A stretch of 64,000 nt of DNA from Babylonia areolata (taxonomy: Eukaryota; Mollusca; Gastropoda; Neogastropoda; Buccinidae), in assembly GCF_041734735.1 (NCBI RefSeq), contig NC_134882.1, positions 27,334,199 through 27,398,198 of the forward strand, read 5' to 3'. A model generated the notes under the pieces. It did not search any database and had not been told where the DNA came from. It was given only the letters and a program-made list of their open reading frames with translations. Positions within the stretch are counted from its first letter, which is position 1; each line of letters opens with the position of its first letter. The position numbers were made by a program, and so were the translations under genes. This document shows, one piece after another, positions 34,293-45,079 of this stretch.

Positions 34293-34682
34293 TGAGGTAA
34301 CGCGTCCGACTAGGAAGCGAGAAAATCTGAGCGCGCTGGTTCGAATCACGGCTCAGCCGCCGATATTTTCTCCCCCTCCACTAGACCTTGAGTGGTGGTC
34401 TGGGCGCTAGTCATTCGGACAAGACGATAAACCGAGGTCCCATGTGCAGCATGCACTTCGTGCACGTAAAAGAACCCACGGCAACAAAAGGGTTGTTCCT
34501 GGCAAAATTCTGAAGAAAAATCCACTTCGATAGGAAAAAAACAAATAAAACTGCACGCAGGAAAAAAATACAAAAAAATGGGTGGCGCTGTAGTATAGCG
34601 ACGCGCTCTCCCTGGGGAGAGCAGCCCGAATTTCACACAGAGAAATCTGTTGTGATAAAAAGCAATACAAATACAAATACAA
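34293..34682 (+). mobile_element. tRNA-headed SINE with ATACAA tail
   Basis: The head GTAACGCGTCCGACTAGGAA and B box GCTGGTTCGAATCACG are followed by a GC-rich body (GCTCAGCCGCCGATATTTTC, CACGGCAACAAAAGGGTTGT) and a tail of (ATACAA)n. Nearly full length. A minus-strand copy lies at 38866. Confidence 0.85.
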
Positions 34683-34689
34683 ATTGACG

Positions 34690-34993
34690 GTGATGTTGGA
34701 GGTTGTGAGAATGTGTTTGATGATGATAGAGATGGTGATGTGGATAATGACAATAATGATGGATGTGGTGATAATGTGATTGATGATGATGATGACAACA
34801 GTGACAGTGTGAGTGATCATGGAGGTGGTAATAATGATGTGAATGATAATGATGACGATAACAATGACAGTGATGATGGGGGAGGTGGTAACAATGATGT
34901 GAATGATGATGATGATGACAACAACGACAGTATGAGTGATGATGAAGGTGGTGATAATGATGATGAAGATGACGTCGATGATGATGATGACAG
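34690..34993 (+). repeat. GAT-rich imperfect satellite up to exon 17
   Basis: Imperfect GATGAT/GACAAC/GACAGT units (period about 60 bp) run straight into the exon 17 acceptor GATGATGATGACAG|TAC. Earlier units have GACAGTGTGAG, GACAGTGATG and CGACAGTATGAG at the matching place. Confidence 0.85.
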
Positions 34994-35116
34994 TACATTC
35001 ACCGTGACCTGGCGGCAAGGAACGTGCTGCTGGCCAAGGACAACGTGGTGAAGATCTGTGATTTTGGCCTGGCCAAGGACCTCTACCGGGACCCAGAGTA
35101 CCACAAGAAGGGAGAC
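34994..35116 (+). CDS. RTK exon 17: catalytic loop, DFG and activation loop
   Basis: 123 nt, phase 0 to phase 0. The acceptor GATGATGACAG has no pyrimidine tract, unusual but fixed by the protein fit. Donor GAC|GTGAGT. It encodes [17 protein letters not shown] (catalytic Asp and Asn) and [17 protein letters not shown] with the two activation-loop tyrosines aligned to the YKDPDY pair of VEGFRs and PDGFRs. All catalytic residues are present, so this is an active kinase. Confidence 0.97.
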
Positions 35117-35470
35117 GTGAGTAGTCAGTCACCCCTCGTCACGCCTCACAGCCAGTCACTGTGCTCTGCTGCTGGGGGCGTGTGTGTGTGTGTGTGTGTG
35201 TGTGTGGATTTGTTTGGGGGTGTGGTGGGGGCGGTACCCAGAGTACCAGAAGAAGGGAGACGTGAGTGGTCACCCCTCGTCAGGCCTCACATCCAGTCAC
35301 TTTGCTCTGCTGTTGGGGGTGTGTGTGTGTGTGTGTGTGTGTGGATTTGTTTGGGGGTGTGGTGGGGGCGGTACCCAGAGTACCACAAGAAGGGAGACGT
35401 GAGTGGTCACCCCTCGTCACGCCTCACATCCAGTCACTTTGCTCTGCTGTTGGGGGTGTGTGTGTGTGTT
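35085..35470 (+). repeat. Three tandem copies of the exon 17 end plus donor and GT tract
   Basis: The last 26 coding bases of exon 17 with the donor (35091-35122) recur at 35236 and 35373 (spacing 145 and 137 bp), each followed by TGGTCACCCCTCGTCA-type sequence, CACTTTGCTCTGCTGTTGGG and a GT run. Copy 2 differs by one base in the coding part. Confidence 0.93.
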
Positions 35471-36396
35471 GATTTTTTAGGGGGTAGGGTTGGGGGTGGA
35501 TAGGGAAAGGATGTAGGAAGTTTGGAATGAAGCATTGTAGTTTAGGGGTCATATATATGCGGGTGTATGCGAGAAAGAGAGACTGTGTATGCATGTGTGT
35601 GTGTGTGTTTATGATTGTGTGTGAGACACAGGGAGTTTGTGTTTGACTGTGCTCGTGTAAAGGAGAAAGTGAGAGAAAAACTGTGTATGTGAAACAGAGA
35701 GAGGTGGGAACAGACAGAGAGACACTATGACATGTGTGTGTGAAAAATGGAAAGAGATAACTCACTTTGCAGTAAAACTCATTAAAGGAATTATGGACAC
35801 TAAAACTAAACACAACCAACAGATCAAAGCAATTAGTTGTGAGCACATACAGGGATCTTCCACAAGATGTAGTTATGAATTGCATAAGTTTTAACACTGG
35901 TATACAATTTTTGCCAGTCCTGGTTGAAAAAGTCTCATTGGCAACTGAGAACTTAAAGCTTGGAGTCTTGAAAAGTCAATGCCATCAGGCCGGTGATTCT
36001 GATGTGATGTGATGTGATGTGTGTGTGTGTATGTGTGTGTGTGTGTGTGTGTGTGATTATGTGCGAGAGAAAGACCGTGTTTGTGTGAGTGGGATTATTC
36101 AGACTGAAAATGTGAAAGAGAGAGGGTGTGTGTATGTAATGTGTGTGTGTGTGTGTGTGTGTGTGCATTTGTTGACATTTGTTCGTGTCTGTAGAGGGCA
36201 TTAGTTGGTATTGTACGGTCTCAAACGATAAGACAGAGGGTGGCAGACCATTCACTGTATTACAGTGCTCAGAATGAAATGTCCCATGAAAGTTTACCAG
36301 TTTGGTCTTTTGTTATTTGGATTTAATTGTTTATTCCTAAATGTTCCTGTGTTGGTTAAGACTTCTGAGGTTTCTGATCTGGAGTGTGTGTGGTAG
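35471..36396 (+). other. Intron 17 remainder
   Basis: GT/GA-rich sequence with GT microsatellites (36018-36055, 36140-36166). No gene. Confidence 0.6.
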
Positions 36397-36467
36397 GGAC
36401 CTGTACCAGTCAAGTGGATGGCGTTGGAATCTTTGACCCATCGCATCTGTACGACCAAGAGTGATGT
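36397..36467 (+). CDS. RTK exon 18: activation segment end, WMALES motif
   Basis: 71 nt, phase 0 to phase 2. Acceptor GTGTGTGGTAG, donor GATGT|GTACGT. It encodes VPVKWMALESL then THRICTTKSDV. The APE motif reads ALE here, a variant that also occurs in MET, with the structural glutamate kept. The donor was set by the joined codon GT|C, which restores SDVWSYG. Confidence 0.93.
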
Positions 36468-37350
36468 GTACGTAATCTGTGTCCATGTGTGTGTGTGTTT
36501 CTGTGTGTGTGACGTTTGTGTGTATATATGTATGTGTGTGTTTCTGTGTGTGTGACGTTTGTGTGTATATCTGTGTGTGTGTGTGTTTCTGTGTGTGTGA
36601 CGTTTGTGTGTATATATCTGTGTGTATGTGTATGCTGTGTGTGTGTCTGCGTGTGATCTGTGTCTGTTCATATGTGTCTGCATGTAATCTATAAGTGTGT
36701 GTGTGTGTGTGTGCATGTAATGTGTGTCTGTGTGTGCGTGTGTGTCTGACCGTAACTTCTGTGTGTTGTGACAATATCTAATCTGTATCCATGTGTGTGT
36801 ATAATATGTGTCTGTATGTTTGCATGTCTTGAAATATGTGTCCAGTGTTGTGTGTCTGTGTGTAGTCTGTGCAATCTGTGTCCATGTGTGTGTATCTATG
36901 TGTAATCTGTGTCCATGTGTGTGTATCTATGTGTAATCTGTGTCCATGTGTGTGTATCTATGTGTAATCTGTGTCCATGTGTGTGTGTCTATGTGCAATC
37001 TGTGTCCATGTGTGTGTATCTATGTGTAATCTGTGTCCATGTGTGTGTATCTATGTGTAATCTGTGTCCATGTGTGTGTATCTATGTGTAATCTGTGTCC
37101 ATGTGTGTGTGGTCTGTGTGCAATCTGTGCCTCATGTGTGTTTGTGTTTGTAATGTGTGTCCATGTGTGTTTCTAATGTGTGTGTGTGTGTCTGTGTGTG
37201 TGGTCTGTCCATGTGTAAATTTTGTGCGTGTATATGTCCATATGTGTATGTCCATGTGTAATCTGGGTCGGTAATTATGTACATGAGTTACCTGTGTCCA
37301 TGTCTGTGTGTCTGCGTGTTGTGATCTGTCCATGTGTATATGTTATCATG
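36468..37350 (+). repeat. GT-rich arrays after exon 18, including a 31-bp minisatellite
   Basis: 36490-36630 holds a 44-bp tandem repeat around TGTGTGTGACGTTTGTGTGT. 36860-37110 holds about eight units of 31 bp containing ATGTGTAATCTGTGTCCATG, nearly identical to the first bases of the intron (GTACGTAATCTGTGTCCATG). So the array looks derived from the exon 18 donor region. Confidence 0.88.
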
Positions 37351-37775
37351 ATAATGCCAAATGCAGTAGGAATGATAAGAACATCTGTGTCATTCAAGAT
37401 AACTAATAAAATGAGATTGATAAGGAAATATATACTATTCACAATATTGAATAAAATATGATTGAAGAAAAATCTATACCAATCATTGTAACTAACAGAA
37501 TATGATTGGGATGAAACTCTGCATTATTCATCATAAAATAATGACATATATGGAAGAAAACCATTTACAAATAATAATGATATATGACTGAGAAGAAATC
37601 TATGCCATTCATAATAACTAATAAGATTTGATTGGGAAGGAAACCAGTACCTTTGTTAACAACTAAACAATATGATTGAGAAGAATATCTTTACCATTCA
37701 TAATATTGACTCATTTGATTGAAAAGGAAAGAACATCACTGGAACTGGTGTCAGTTTGATTTGTTTTCTCCACAG
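37351..37775 (+). other. Intron 18 AT-rich end with a loose 60-bp repeat
   Basis: About five diverged units around ATATGATTGAGAAGAAATCT and ACCATTCATAATAACTAA lead to the exon 19 acceptor. No gene. Confidence 0.6.
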
Positions 37776-37816
37776 CTGGTCCTACGGCATCCTGCTTTGG
37801 GAGCTCTTCTCACTAG
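37776..37816 (+). CDS. RTK exon 19: short kinase exon, helix alpha-F
   Basis: 41 nt, phase 2 to phase 1. Acceptor TTTTCTCCACAG, donor CTAG|GTTGGT (weak at +3 to +5). It encodes WSYGILLWELFSL, the alpha-F helix, matching WSYGILLWEIFSLG in PDGFRs. Too small to be found as an ORF; supported by phase on both sides. Confidence 0.95.
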
Positions 37817-37820
37817 GTTG

Positions 37821-37936
37821 GTGTGTGTGTGTGTGTGTGTGTGTAGGTGTGAGAGAGGGAGTGTGTGTGTGTGTGTGTGTGTAGGTGTGAGAGAGGGAGT
37901 GTGTGTGTGTGTGTGTGTGTGTAGGTGTGAGAGAGG

Positions 37937-37970
<34 letters not shown>

Positions 37971-38321
37971 GTGTGAGAGAGGGTGTGTGTGTGTGTGTGT
38001 GTAGGTGTGAGAGAGGGAGTGTGTGTGTGTGTGTGTGTGTGTAGGTGTGAGAGAGGAGTGTGTGTGTGTGTGTGTGTGTGTAGGTGTGAGAGAGGGAGTG
38101 TGTGTGTGTGTGTGTGTAGGTGTGAGAGAGGGAGTGTGTGTGTGTGTGTGTGTGTGTGTAGGTGTGAGAGAGGGTGTGTGTGTGTGTGTGTGTGTGTAGG
38201 TGTGAGAGAGGGAGTGTGTGTGTGTGTGTGTGTGTAGGTGTGAGAGAGGGAGTGTGTGTGTGTGTGTGTGTAGGTGTGAGAGAGGGTGTGTGTGTGTGTG
38301 TGTGTGTAGGTGTGAGAGAGG

Positions 38322-38361
<40 letters not shown>

Positions 38362-38370
38362 GTGTGAGAG

Positions 38371-38401
<31 letters not shown>

Positions 38402-38612
38402 AGGTGTGAGAGAGGGAGTGTGTGTGTGTGTGTGTGTGTAGGTGTGAGAGAGGGAGTGTGTGTGTGTGTAGGTGTGAGAGAGGGAGTGTGTGTGTGTGTG
38501 TGTGTAGGTGTGAGAGAGGGAGTGTGTGTGTGTGTAGGTGTGAGAGAGGGAGTGTGTGTGTGTGTGTAGGTGTGAGAGAGGGAGTGGGTGTGTGTGTGTG
38601 TGTGTGTGTGTG
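37821..38612 (+). repeat. GT microsatellite interrupted by TAGGTGTGAGAGAGGGA, about 18 units
   Basis: Starts four bases after the exon 19 donor. Each unit is (GT)n plus TAGGTGTGAGAGAGGGAG, so the array repeats a TAG|GTGTGAG block that resembles a donor better than the real one. Confidence 0.93.
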
Positions 38613-38865
38613 AAGGTGTGTATGCACATGTCTGTGTTGTGTGTGAGTGCTTGCATGTGTGTGCAGGACTGTTTGACATCAGTCTTTTTTTTTCTTGTCT
38701 TTTTTTTTTTTTAAAATCAGACTCGGGTCAGACAGACTCCACTGTGTGGGTGGGGGTTGGGGTGGATGGGTATGATGACGTCAGTGAAATGAAAGATGAC
38801 TGAGTTTTAATGGGTCCTGATCTCATAGAAAAGACTAGGGTTGCATAACACCATTTTACTATTGT

Positions 38866-39270
38866 TTACTATTTGTATTTGTATTTCTTTTTATCACAAC
38901 AGATTTCTATGTGTGAAATTTGGGCTGCTCTCCCCAGGGAGAGCGCGTTGCTACACTACAGTGCCACCCATTTTTTTGTATTTTTTCCTGCGTGCAGTTT
39001 TATTTATTTTTCCTATCGAAGTGGATTTTTCTACATAATTTTGCCAGGAACAACCCTTTTGTTGCCGTGGGTTCTTTTACGTGTGCTAAGTGCATGCTGC
39101 ACACAGGACCTCGGTTTATTGTCTCATCTGAATGACTAGCGTCCAGACCACCACTCCAGGTCTAGTGGAGGGGGAGAAAATATCGGCGGCTGAGCCGTGA
39201 TTCGAACCAGCGCGCTCAGATTGTCTCGCTTCCTAGGCGGACGCGTTACCTCTAGGCCATCACTCCACTT
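38866..39270 (-). mobile_element. SINE with ATACAA tail, minus strand
   Basis: Reverse-complement copy of the SINE at 34293: tail at 38868 (TTTGTATTTGTATTTC), GGGCTGCTCTCCCCAGGGAG, GGTTCTTTTACGTG, head GCTTCCTAGGCGGACGCGTT at the right. Nearly full length. Confidence 0.85.
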
Positions 39271-39652
39271 GAGTGTTGTTATTGTTTTTTTTATCATGAA
39301 CGTCCATTCAGAATAAGCCCTTGGCCCCATACTGAAGGGGCAAATACAAAAGAACATTATACATATTCTCACTAACAAAGGTAACAGTTAACCCATACAT
39401 AAGCTCTACAAATGAATATTAAGAGACTGCAGTGCGTAGCCTCTTGCGTGCTTCATAAATATACATTGCACATAGACAGAAAAGAGAGAAAGAGACTCTC
39501 AGTCTGACAGGTAGAAACACAGAGAAGAAATGAAACTAAGTTGCTTTTTTTCTTAACTGTAACAATGTTATCAAATTGTTATTATCACTGACCATTCATT
39601 ATTGTTGTTGTAGTTGTGCTGACTGATGCACTGTGTGTGTGATGCACTGCAG
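39271..39652 (+). other. Intron 19 right part
   Basis: Intronic sequence leading to the exon 20 acceptor. No gene or repeat recognised. Confidence 0.5.
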
Positions 39653-39752
39653 GAGGGAACCCATACCCAGGTGTGGAGATCAACGAGAAGTTCATTGGAC
39701 TGCTGAAGTCAGGTTATCACATGGACAAACCCAAGTTTGCCTCGGACGACAT
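39653..39752 (+). CDS. RTK exon 20: kinase C-lobe
   Basis: 100 nt, phase 1 to phase 2. Acceptor GATGCACTGCAG, donor AT|GTGAGT. It encodes GNPYPGVEINEKF and then a KSGYHMDKPKFASDD block, matching the GxxPYPG motif and helix alpha-G region of VEGFRs and PDGFRs. Confidence 0.96.
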
Positions 39753-40035
39753 GTGAGTCATAGCTGATGATACTGACAATCAGTGAATCATGAATCATTT
39801 TGAAATAGCCTATCATCTTGTGTAATGCTTAAAAGCTTATAGCTGTGATGATTACAAAGTGTCTTTATACAGCGCATAATGTTGAGTAATGCAACTTGAT
39901 CTGCTATATACTTTTCATATACTCAGTTCGTGCTCTGACACCACCCACACTCAAAAACAGCCAAATACACGTATGCATGCACGCATATGCAGAAACAGAG
40001 AAACGCACTAACACACAGACACAGACAGACAGACT

Positions 40036-43000
40036 GTAGGGCTGTGTTATGTACAGTGTGTACACCTGGTGAAGGGGTGGTGGTGGTGGTGTGTTGTACC
40101 TGTAGGGCTGTGTTATGTGCAGTGTGTACACCTGGTGAAGGGGTGGTGGTGGTGGTGTGTTGTACCTGTAGGACTGTGTTATGTGCAGTGTGTACACCTG
40201 GTGAAGGGGTGGGGGTGGTGGTGTGTTGTACCTGTAGGGCTGTGTTATGTGCAGTGTGTACACCTGGTGAAGGGGTGGTGGTGGTGTGTTGTACCTGTAG
40301 GGCTGTGTTATGTGCAGTGTGTACACCTGGTGAAGGGGTGGTGGTGTGTTGTACCTGTAGGGCTGTGTTATGTGCAGTGTGTACACCTGGTGAAGGGGTG
40401 GTGGTGGTGGTGTGTTGTACCTGTAGGACTGTGTTATGTGCAGTGTGTACACCTGGTGAAGGGGTGGGGGTGGTGGTGTGTTGTACCTGTAGGGCTGTGT
40501 TATGTGCAGTGTGTACACCTGGTGAAGGGGTGGTGGTGGTGTGTTGTACCTGTAGGGATGTGTTATGTGCAGTGTGTACACCTGGTGAAGGGGTGGTGGT
40601 GGTGGTGTGTTGTACCTGTAGGGATGTGTTATGTGCAGTGTGTACACCTGGTGAAGGGGTGGGGGTGGTGTGTTGTACCTGTAGGGCTGTGTTATGTGCA
40701 GTGTGTACACCTGGTGAAGGGGTGGTGGTGGTGTGTTGTACCTGTAGGGATGTGCTATGTGCAGTGTGTACACCTGGTGAAGGGGTGGGGGTGGTGGTGT
40801 GTTGTACCTGTAGGGATGTGTTATGTGCAGTGTGTACACCTGGTGAAGGGGTGGTGGTGGTGGTGTGTTGTACCTGTAGGGCTGTGCTATGTGCAGTGTG
40901 TACACCTGGTGAAGGGGTGGTGGTGGTGGTGTGTTGTACCTGTAGGGCTGTGTTATGTGCAGTGTGTACACCTGGTGAAGGGGTGGTGGTGGTGGTGTGT
41001 TGTACCTGTAGGACTGTGTTATGTGCAGTGTGTACACCTGGTGAAGGGGTGGTGGTGGTGGTGTGTTGTACCTGTAGGACTGTGTTATGTGCAGTGTGTA
41101 CACCTGATGAAGGGGTGGTGGTGGTGTGTTGTACCTGTAGGGATGTGCTATGTGCAGTGTGTACACCTGGTGAAGGGGTGGTGGTGTGTTGTACCTGTAG
41201 GGCTGTGTTATGTGCAGTGTGTACACCTGGTGAAGGGGTGGTGGTGGTGTGTTGTACCTGTAGGGCTGTGTTATGTGCAGTGTGTACACCTGGTGAAGGG
41301 GTGGTGGTGGTGTGTTGTACCTGTAGGGATGTGTTATGTGCAGTGTGTGCACCTTGTTAAGGGGTGGGTGTGGTGTGTTGTACCTGTAGGGCTGTGTTAT
41401 GTGCAGTGTGTACACCTGGTGAAGGGGTGGGGGTGGTGTGTTGTACCTGTAGGGCTGTGTTATGTGCAGTGTGTACACCTGGTGAAGGGGTGGTGGTGGT
41501 GTGTTGTACCTGTAGGACTGTGTTATGTGCAGTGTGTACACCTGGTGAAGGGGTGGTGGTGGTGGTGTGTTGTACCTGTAGGGCTGTGTTATGTGCAGTG
41601 TGTACACCTGGTGAAGGGGTGGGGGTGGTGGTGTGTTGTACCTGTAGGGATGTGCTGTGTGCAGTGTGTGCACCTGGTGAAGGGGTGGGGGTGGTGTGTT
41701 GTACCTGTAGGGCTGTGTTATGTGCAGTGTGTACACCTTGTGAAGGGGTGGTAGTGGTGTGTTGTACCTGTAGGGCTGTGTTATGTGCAGTGTGTACACC
41801 TGGTGAAGGGGTGGTTGTGGTGGTGTGTTGTACCTGTAGGGCTGTGTTATGTGCAATGTGTACACCTGGTGAAGGGGTGGTGGTGGTGGTGTGTTGTACC
41901 TGTAGGGCTGTGTTATGTGCAGTGTGTACACCTGGTGAAGGGGTGGTGGTGGTGGTGTGTTGTACCTGTAGGGATGTGTTATGTGCAGTGTGTACACCTG
42001 GTGAAGGGGTGGCGGTGGTGGTGTGTTGTACCTGTAGGACTGTGTTATGTACAGTGTGTACACCTGGTTAAGGGGTGGTGGTGTGTTGTACCTGTAGGGC
42101 TGTGTTATGTGCAGTGTGTACACCTGGTGAAGGGGTGGTGGTGGTGTGTTGTACCTGTAGGGCTGTGTTATGTGCAGTGTGTACACCTGGTGAAGGGGTG
42201 GTGGTGGTGTGTTGTACCTGTAGGGCTGTGCTATGTGCAGTGTGTACACCTGGTGAAGGGGTGGTGGTGGTGGTGTGTTGTACCTGTAGGGCTGTGTTAT
42301 GTGCAGTGTGTGCACCTGGTGAAGGGGTGGTGGTGGTGGTGTGTTGTACCTGTAGGGCTGTGTTATGTGCAGTGTGTGCACCTGGTGAAGGGGTGGTTGT
42401 GGTGGTGTGTTGTACCTGTAGGGATGTGTTATGTACAGTGTGTACACCTGGTGAAGGGGTGGTGGTGGTGGTGTGTTGTACCTGTAGGGCTGTGTTATGT
42501 GCAGTGTGTACACCTGGTGAAGGGGTGGTGGTGGTGGTGTGTTGTACCTGTAGGGCTGTGTTATGTGCAGTGTGTACACCTGGTGAAGGGGTGGTGGTGG
42601 TGGTGTGTTGTACCTGTAGGGCTGTGTTATGTGCAGTGTGTACACCTGGTGAAGGGGTGGTGGTGGTGGTGTGTTGTACCTGTAGGACTGTGTTATGTGC
42701 AGTGTGTACACCTGGTGAAGGGGTGGTGGTGGTGGTGTGTTGTACCTGTAGGGATGTGTTATGTGCAGTGTGTACACCTGGTGAAGGGGTGGTGGTGGTG
42801 GTGTGTTGTACCTGTAGGGATGTGTTATGTGCAGTGTGTACACCTGGTGAAGGGGTGGTGGTGGTGGTGTGTTGTACCTGTAGGGCTGTGTTATGTGCAG
42901 TGTGTACACCTGGTGAAGGGGTGGTGGTGGTGGTGTGTTGTACCTGTAGGACTGTGTTATGTGCAGTGTGTACACCTGGTGAAGGGGTGGTTGTGGTGGT

Positions 43001-44935
43001 GTGTTGTACCTGTAGGGCTGTGTTATGTGCAGTGTGTACACCTGGTGAAGGGGTGGTGGTGGTGGTGTGTTGTACCTGTAGGGCTGTGTTATGTGCAGTG
43101 TGTACACCTGGTGAAGGGGTGGTGGTGGTGGTGGTGTGTTGTACCTGTAGGGCTGTGTTATGTGCAGTGTGTACACCTGGTGAAGGGGTGGTGGTGGTGG
43201 TGGTGGTGTGTTGTACCTGTAGGGCTGTGTTATGTGCAGTGTGTACACCTGGTGAAGGGGTGGTGGTGGTGGTGTGTTGTACCTGTAGGGCTGTGTTATG
43301 TGCAGTGTGTACACCTGGTGAAGGGGTGGTGGTGGTGGTGTGTTGTACCTGTAGGGCTGTGTTATGTGCAGTGTGTACACCTGGTGAAGGGGTGGTGGTG
43401 GTGGTGTGTTGTACCAGTAGGGATGTGTTATGTGCAGTGTGTACACCTGGTGAAGGGGTGGTGGTGTGTTGTACCTGTAGGGATGTGTTATGTGCAGTGT
43501 GTACACCTGGTGAAGGGGTGGTGGTGGTGGTGTGTTGTACCTGTAGGGCTGTGTTATGTGCAGTGTGTACACCTGGTGAAGGGGTGGTGGTGGTGGTGTG
43601 TTGTACCTGTATGGATGTGTTATGTGCAGTGTGTACACCTGGTGAAGGGGTGGTGGTGTGTTGTACCTGTATGGATGTGTTATGTGCAGTGTGTACACCT
43701 GGTGAAGGGGTGGTGGTGGTGTGTTGTACCTGTAGGGATGTGTTATGTGCAGTGTGTACACCTGGTGAAGGGGTGGTGGTGTGTTGTACCTGTATGGATG
43801 TGTTATGTGCAGTGTGTACACCTGGTGAAGGGGTGGGGGTGTGTTGTACCTGTAGGGATGTGTTATGTGCAGTGTGTACACCTGGTGAAGGGGTGGTGGT
43901 GGTGTGTTGTACCTGTAGGGCTGTGTTATGTGCAGTGTGTACACCTGGTGAAGGGGTGGTGGTGGTGGTGTGTTGTACCTGTAGGGATGTGTTATGTACA
44001 GTGTGTACACCTGGTGAAGGGGTGGGGGTGGTGTGTTGTACCTGTAGGGCTGTGTTATGTGCAGTGTGTACACCTGGTGAAGGGGTGGTGGTGGTGTGTT
44101 GTACCTGTAGGGCTGTGTTATGTGCAGTGTGTGCACCTTGTGAAGGGGTGGTGGTGGTGTGTTGTACCTGTAGGGCTGTGTTATGTGCAGTGTGTACACC
44201 TTGTGAAGGGGTGGTGGTGGTGGTGTGTTGTACCTGTAGGGATGTGTTATGTGCAGTGTGTACACCTGGTGAAGGGGTGGTGGTGGTGGTGTTTTGTACC
44301 TGTAGGGCTGTGTTATGTGCAGTGTGTACACCTGGTGAAGGGGTGGTGGTGGTGGTGTGTTGTACCTGTAGGGATGTGCTGTGTGCAGTGTGTGCACCTT
44401 GTGAAGGGGTGGTGGTGGTGTGTTGTACCTGTAGGGCTGTGTTATGTGCAGTGTGTACACCTGGTGAAGGGGTGGTGGTGGTGGTGTGTTGTACCTGTAG
44501 GGCTGTGCTATGTGCAGTGTGTGCACCTTGTGAAGGGGTGGTAGTGGTGTGTTGTACCTATAGGGCTGTGTTATGTGCAGTGTGTACACCTGGTGAAGGG
44601 GTGGGGGTGGTGGTGTGTTGTACCTGTAGGGCTGTGCTGTGTGCAGTGTGTACACCTTGTTAAGGGGTGGGTGTGGTGTGTTGTACCTGTAGGGCTGTGC
44701 TGTGTGCAGTGTGTACACCTTGTTAAGGGGTGGGTGTGGTGTGTTGTACCTGTAGGGCTGTGCTGTGTGCAGTGTGTACACCTTGTTAAGGGGTGGGTGT
44801 GGTGTGTTGTACCTGTAGGGCTGTACTGTGTGCAGTGTGTGCACCTTGTGAAGGGGTGGGGGTGGTGTGTTGTACCTGTAGGGCTGTGTTATGTGCAGTG
44901 TGTACACCTGGTGAAGGGATGGGGGTGGTGTGTTG
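40036..44935 (+). repeat. Giant 60-72-bp minisatellite, about 78 units, up to exon 21
   Basis: Units of mainly 63 or 66 bp holding GGGCTGTGTTATGTGCAGTG, TGTACACCTGGTGAAGGGGT and (GGT)n GTGTTGTACCTGTA. Length differs by whole GGT triplets. The array fills 4.9 kb and ends three bases before the exon 21 acceptor, the last unit supplying GGGGTGGTGTGTTG. High identity between units points to recent or ongoing turnover. The assembled copy number may be unreliable. Confidence 0.97.
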
Positions 44936-44939
44936 CCAG

Positions 44940-45045
44940 GTACAAAGTGATGCAGCAGACATGGGACCCGGAGCCAGAGAAGCGGCCGTCCTTCAGTCAG
45001 CTGGTGTCCATCATGGGAGACTTCCTGGAGGCCAACGTCAAGCAG
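44940..45045 (+). CDS. RTK exon 21: end of the kinase domain
   Basis: 106 nt, phase 2 to phase 0. Acceptor TGTTGCCAG, donor CAG|GTCAGC. It encodes YKVMQQTWDPEPEKRPSF, with the CW-type block (TWDPEPEKRP) and the conserved RP arginine of RTK C-lobes, then SQLVSIMGDFLEANVKQ. Confidence 0.96.
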
Positions 45046-45079
45046 GTCAGCCATCAGCAACACCTTCTCTTTTTTCTTG

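Noticed and set aside
37751-38679. Antisense ORFs of about 280-300 codons (His/Thr-rich)
   Set aside because: Complement of a GT/GAGAGAGGG microsatellite array.
40069-44544. Long plus-strand ORFs of 235-919 codons (Cys/Val/Trp repeats)
   Set aside because: Three overlapping frames through the same array are open equally, which is a property of the unit length rather than selection for protein.
39904-45063. 1719-codon minus-strand ORF (proline-rich PLHQVYTLHI repeats)
   Set aside because: It is the complement of an intronic minisatellite with triplet-multiple units, crosses receptor exon 21 antisense, and has no independent evidence of coding.
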